Positions 4,243 through 6,949 of a stretch of 6,949 nt of DNA are shown here, one piece after another (position 1 is the first letter of the stretch; each line of letters opens with the position of its first letter). This DNA is from Halobacteria archaeon. Lineage in GTDB: Bacteria > Pseudomonadota > Gammaproteobacteria > UBA9214. A program made the translations under genes and the position numbers. The DNA is taken from assembly GCA_013041945.1 (NCBI GenBank), contig JABDRC010000239.1, positions 1 to 6,949 of the forward strand, written 5' to 3'. Under the pieces are notes generated by a model. The model was not told where the DNA came from and searched no databases. It saw only the letters and a program-made list of their open reading frames with translations.

Positions 4243-6949
4243 TTACTCGTCGAATATGTCGACATCGCTCACATCCGTGCCGGTATCTTTAACGATCCGG
4301 GTCACTTCCGGCGCATCCCAGGAGCCGGCCACCATGTACTGCTCGCGCGCCATCTCGTTCAAACCGAACCTGCCTTCCAGGAGTTTCTCCGCAACCAGGG
4401 CAGCCGCACCAACGGCCGGTCCGCCGACAAGGGCCCCGGCCAGTGGCAGGCTCGAATCGAGATAAGGTGTCACGGTGACGAGTTCGTCGTAGTCCTTGTC
4501 GACGAGACCGACACGCCCGGAGATTTCGATCTTCGCCGCGGGCCCGTCGACGACCAGGTCATTGGTGTAGGCGTTGCCGTAATCGAGCACAAAGTTGCCG
4601 GTGATGCGCTCGAAGCTGAAGCCCTCGCCAAACAGGTCGGAGAAGTCCAGCCGCAGGCGCCTGGGCAGCTTGCCGAGACTCAGCAAACCGAGTGCGCGGC
4701 CCGCACCCGGCTCGATGTCGAGCAACTGGCCGTCCTTGATTTTCACCGCCAGCTTGCCGTCGAGTATCTCCGGCGAGAAGCCCGTCAACGGGGCGGACCA
4801 GGCCACCTGCAGGGTACCGTAAAGCTCACCGTTCTTGATGCTCTTTTCATAGCCGAACACATCCAGCAGATCACCCATGCGTCCCTTCGTCACCTCCAGG
4901 TCAATACGACTCTGGTGCCTGCTGCCCGTCATATGCCAGCTGCCATTCAGGCGCATGGACAACAGGTCCGAGGAAAGCGCCAGCCGCTCGATCTGGTACT
5001 TGTTGTCCGCCAGGGGAGCGGCCTTCAGGTCGAACTGGCCGAAATTCACGTCGTTGTAGACCAGCTCACGGGCGTTGAGCTGCAGCGCGGGCAGATCCGC
5101 CGGTGTTATGCCCGGTTCCGTCACCGGCACTGCATCCGTCGACTTCTTTTTCAAGGCCAGCCGCTGCATGTTCATGACGATCTTCTCGATGCCCTGCCCG
5201 GCACGCATCAGCCCGATCTTGCCCTGGTTCGAATCGCCGCTGACCGTGATGGTCGAGTTGAGCCCGGCGGACGTGGAGACAAGCTGCAGGTCATTCACCT
5301 GGTAGCCCATGATTTCCAGCGCACCGATGTCCAGGTCTAGGCGCAGGGGGACGGCCGGACCGTCCTGCCCCCTGCCCAGCCACGGTTGCCAGTCGGACAG
5401 GCGCACGACATCGAGTCGGCCGCCAATCAGCAGGTCGGCTGTCTCGGGCAGGCGGGCCTCGCCGCCACCGAGACTGAGCATGCCACGCTGCAGCCGGGTG
5501 GTCTCCTGCCGGCTTTCGAGTAACAGCTTCCCGCTTATTTCCTCACCGTAGGCCAGCGTGACGGTCTGGTCCCGGTGACTCACATTGTCGATCTCGATGG
5601 ACAGCGGCCGCGTGCTGGGTGCGTCCTTGCCCAGCGGCGCCGGCAGGTCAATGGCCGTGCCCGCCAGGCTGGAAGTCACGCGCACACCCACGTTGCCCGG
5701 TTCACCGCGCGCCGGTGCGCCGCGCACCGAAAGCAGGATCTGCCAGTCGCTCTCGCCGGTCACGGCCTTGCGCAGCGGATCGTCCGCCTCGAGCAGGGCA
5801 TCGATGAGTCCCAGTTTTCCGCTGAGTCGAATATGGGTATCGGGCTTGCCCTGCTCGCTCCAGACCAGCGCGTCGGCCGGGCGTCCGAACAGGATCGCCT
5901 TCAGGCCATCGCCCTCGATGCCTTCGTCATCGAAGGCCAGCACCCCGCGAATGTCACTCAGGGCAATGATGCTGTCCCTCATCTTCAGGGTATTGTCGCG
6001 CAGGCTGATGCGGCCGGCGACACTCAGCTCGCGCTGCTCGCCACTCAACGGGATGTCAATATCGAGTTGCAGACCGCAGGTACCGGTGGCAATGGCCCGG
6101 TCGACGAAACCGCCGAAGCGCTCGCCCAGCGGGCTGCTGCCCAGCTCGGCCAGCATGACCGGCAGCTGGCCGCTCACGCTGCCGTCAATGGTGAGGCGGG
6201 GATGCGCCAGGTCTTGAATGCGTGCGCGCACCTGCTGCAATGCGGCGGTACGGATCCTGCCGCGCTGACTGCCGATATCCATCGACCGGCCGGTAAAATC
6301 CACCTGCGCATCGAGGCCCGTGATCGGTGTCCACTCCTCGTTGTAATCCAGCGTCGCATTGAAAACCGGCAGGCGCACCTCGAGCTGTCCTTCGCCGTTA
6401 TCGAACGGCAGCTGGTCGAGCCGACCGAGGACGCGTACCGTGCCGTTCCGCACCTGGCCTGAAACCAGGCTGTTATCCAGCCAGGCCACGCCATCCGCAG
6501 ACATGACTTTTGCCGGCAGGTAGTGACTGATGGCACCGAGATCGACAGACTCGACGTCGATGTTCAGATCCAGGTGGGTACCGCCACCGCTGGCGGGCAG
6601 CGTCAGCCTGAAATCACCCAGCAACGCCATGTGGGGATTGACCATGGCCAGCCGCTCGGTAGTAATGCGTGTGGCGTCCGCGTCACGCTGCCAGCTCAGT
6701 TCGCCATGCAGCTCACTGACCGCAAGGATGTCGCGGAACACGCGACTGTCCGTGACATCGACATCCCGGCTGTCGATACGCAGCGTACCGGTCTCTGCAG
6801 ATCCGCTGATCACGCCGTCCAAGCCGGCCAGGTAAGGTGTTGTCGCGGTTTCCGCCACCCCGAGTTCACTGAAGCGGGCGAAAATGCCGTCGACCTGCAT
6901 CGCGTCAACGTTGCGCAACAGCAGGACATCGAGCTCGTCGAGTATGCCG
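4243..6949 (-). CDS. yhdP: YhdP family AsmA-like phospholipid transporter, C-terminal part (runs off right edge)
   Basis: About 901 codons are visible, open to the window edge; the start and the N-terminal membrane anchor lie outside. E. coli YhdP is about 1266 residues, so roughly the first 350 are missing. The best evidence is the C-terminal signature, encoded at about 4660-4735: LLDIEPGAGRALGLLSL, then LPRRLRLDFSDLFGEGF, followed by GPAAKIEISG, and an Ala/Gly-rich hydrophobic patch near LVGGPAVGAAALVAEKLL before a final VAGSWDAPEV. Between these and the edge are long alternating beta-strand-like segments with repeated D-x-D and LxLDIDI patterns, as expected for the AsmA-like repeating beta groove. 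YhdP is anchored in the inner membrane, spans the periplasm and works with TamB and YdbH to carry phospholipid to the outer membrane. The TAA stop is at 4245-4243. In other species maf and rng often lie upstream; they would be outside this window. No frameshift is visible. Confidence 0.95.
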   Translation of the reverse strand, partial: GILDELDVLLLRNVDAMQVDGIFARFSELGVAETATTPYLAGLDGVISGSAETGTLRIDSRDVDVTDSRVFRDILAVSELHGELSWQRDADATRITTERLAMVNPHMALLGDFRLTLPASGGGTHLDLNIDVESVDLGAISHYLPAKVMSADGVAWLDNSLVSGQVRNGTVRVLGRLDQLPFDNGEGQLEVRLPVFNATLDYNEEWTPITGLDAQVDFTGRSMDIGSQRGRIRTAALQQVRARIQDLAHPRLTIDGSVSGQLPVMLAELGSSPLGERFGGFVDRAIATGTCGLQLDIDIPLSGEQRELSVAGRISLRDNTLKMRDSIIALSDIRGVLAFDDEGIEGDGLKAILFGRPADALVWSEQGKPDTHIRLSGKLGLIDALLEADDPLRKAVTGESDWQILLSVRGAPARGEPGNVGVRVTSSLAGTAIDLPAPLGKDAPSTRPLSIEIDNVSHRDQTVTLAYGEEISGKLLLESRQETTRLQRGMLSLGGGEARLPETADLLIGGRLDVVRLSDWQPWLGRGQDGPAVPLRLDLDIGALEIMGYQVNDLQLVSTSAGLNSTITVSGDSNQGKIGLMRAGQGIEKIVMNMQRLALKKKSTDAVPVTEPGITPADLPALQLNARELVYNDVNFGQFDLKAAPLADNKYQIERLALSSDLLSMRLNGSWHMTGSRHQSRIDLEVTKGRMGDLLDVFGYEKSIKNGELYGTLQVAWSAPLTGFSPEILDGKLAVKIKDGQLLDIEPGAGRALGLLSLGKLPRRLRLDFSDLFGEGFSFERITGNFVLDYGNAYTNDLVVDGPAAKIEISGRVGLVDKDYDELVTVTPYLDSSLPLAGALVGGPAVGAAALVAEKLLEGRFGLNEMAREQYMVAGSWDAPEVTRIVKDTGTDVSDVDIFDE

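Noticed and set aside
3823..5340. Long plus-strand open frame of 505 codons
   Set aside because: It runs antisense across the end of yhdP and the start of the amidase, both of which have clear family matches. Its product has no recognisable motif and its His/Gln/Arg-rich composition is typical of antisense frames in GC-rich genes.
5575..6462. Plus-strand open frame of 295 codons
   Set aside because: Antisense to the conserved YhdP coding sequence and without motifs; a GC-driven shadow frame.

Overview
The window looks like chromosome of a gammaproteobacterium with fairly high GC. The main evidence is a tight run of genes, all on the minus strand, in the order yhdP, a Nit-type amidase, tldD. 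This order is known from Pseudomonas and many other gammaproteobacteria, and the proteins read as close relatives of the gammaproteobacterial families. I cannot name the genus from sequence alone.

Reading in the direction of transcription, from high to low coordinates: the right edge holds the C-terminal two thirds of YhdP (4243 to beyond 6949), a very large AsmA-like envelope protein that helps move phospholipid to the outer membrane. A 72-base gap with a possible extended -10 promoter precedes a Nit/YbeM-like carbon-nitrogen hydrolase (3337-4170). That gene overlaps tldD (1902-3350) by 14 bases, so the two are probably translationally coupled. TldD is one half of the TldD/TldE (PmbA) metallopeptidase; its usual neighbours yjgA and pmbA do not follow it here.

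After tldD the character of the DNA changes. A 317-base gene-free stretch (1585-1901) carries three separate inverted repeats that look like mobile intergenic repeats or decayed insertion debris. It leads into a patatin-family RssA-like gene (616-1584, start more likely at 1527). Directly after rssA lies the broken remnant of an AAA-type ATPase (about 395-602), and then another repeat-rich hairpin (353-405). The left edge holds the N-terminal 111 codons of an unrecognised protein with a single membrane anchor (minus strand, from 334 off the edge).

The right two thirds is ordinary envelope and proteostasis housekeeping. The left third is accessory-like: rssA sits between two patches of repeats and gene debris. 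I see no CRISPR array, tRNA, rRNA, intact transposase or convincing new defence or biosynthetic system. The most informative oddities are the AAA ATPase fossil and the cluster of hairpins around rssA.
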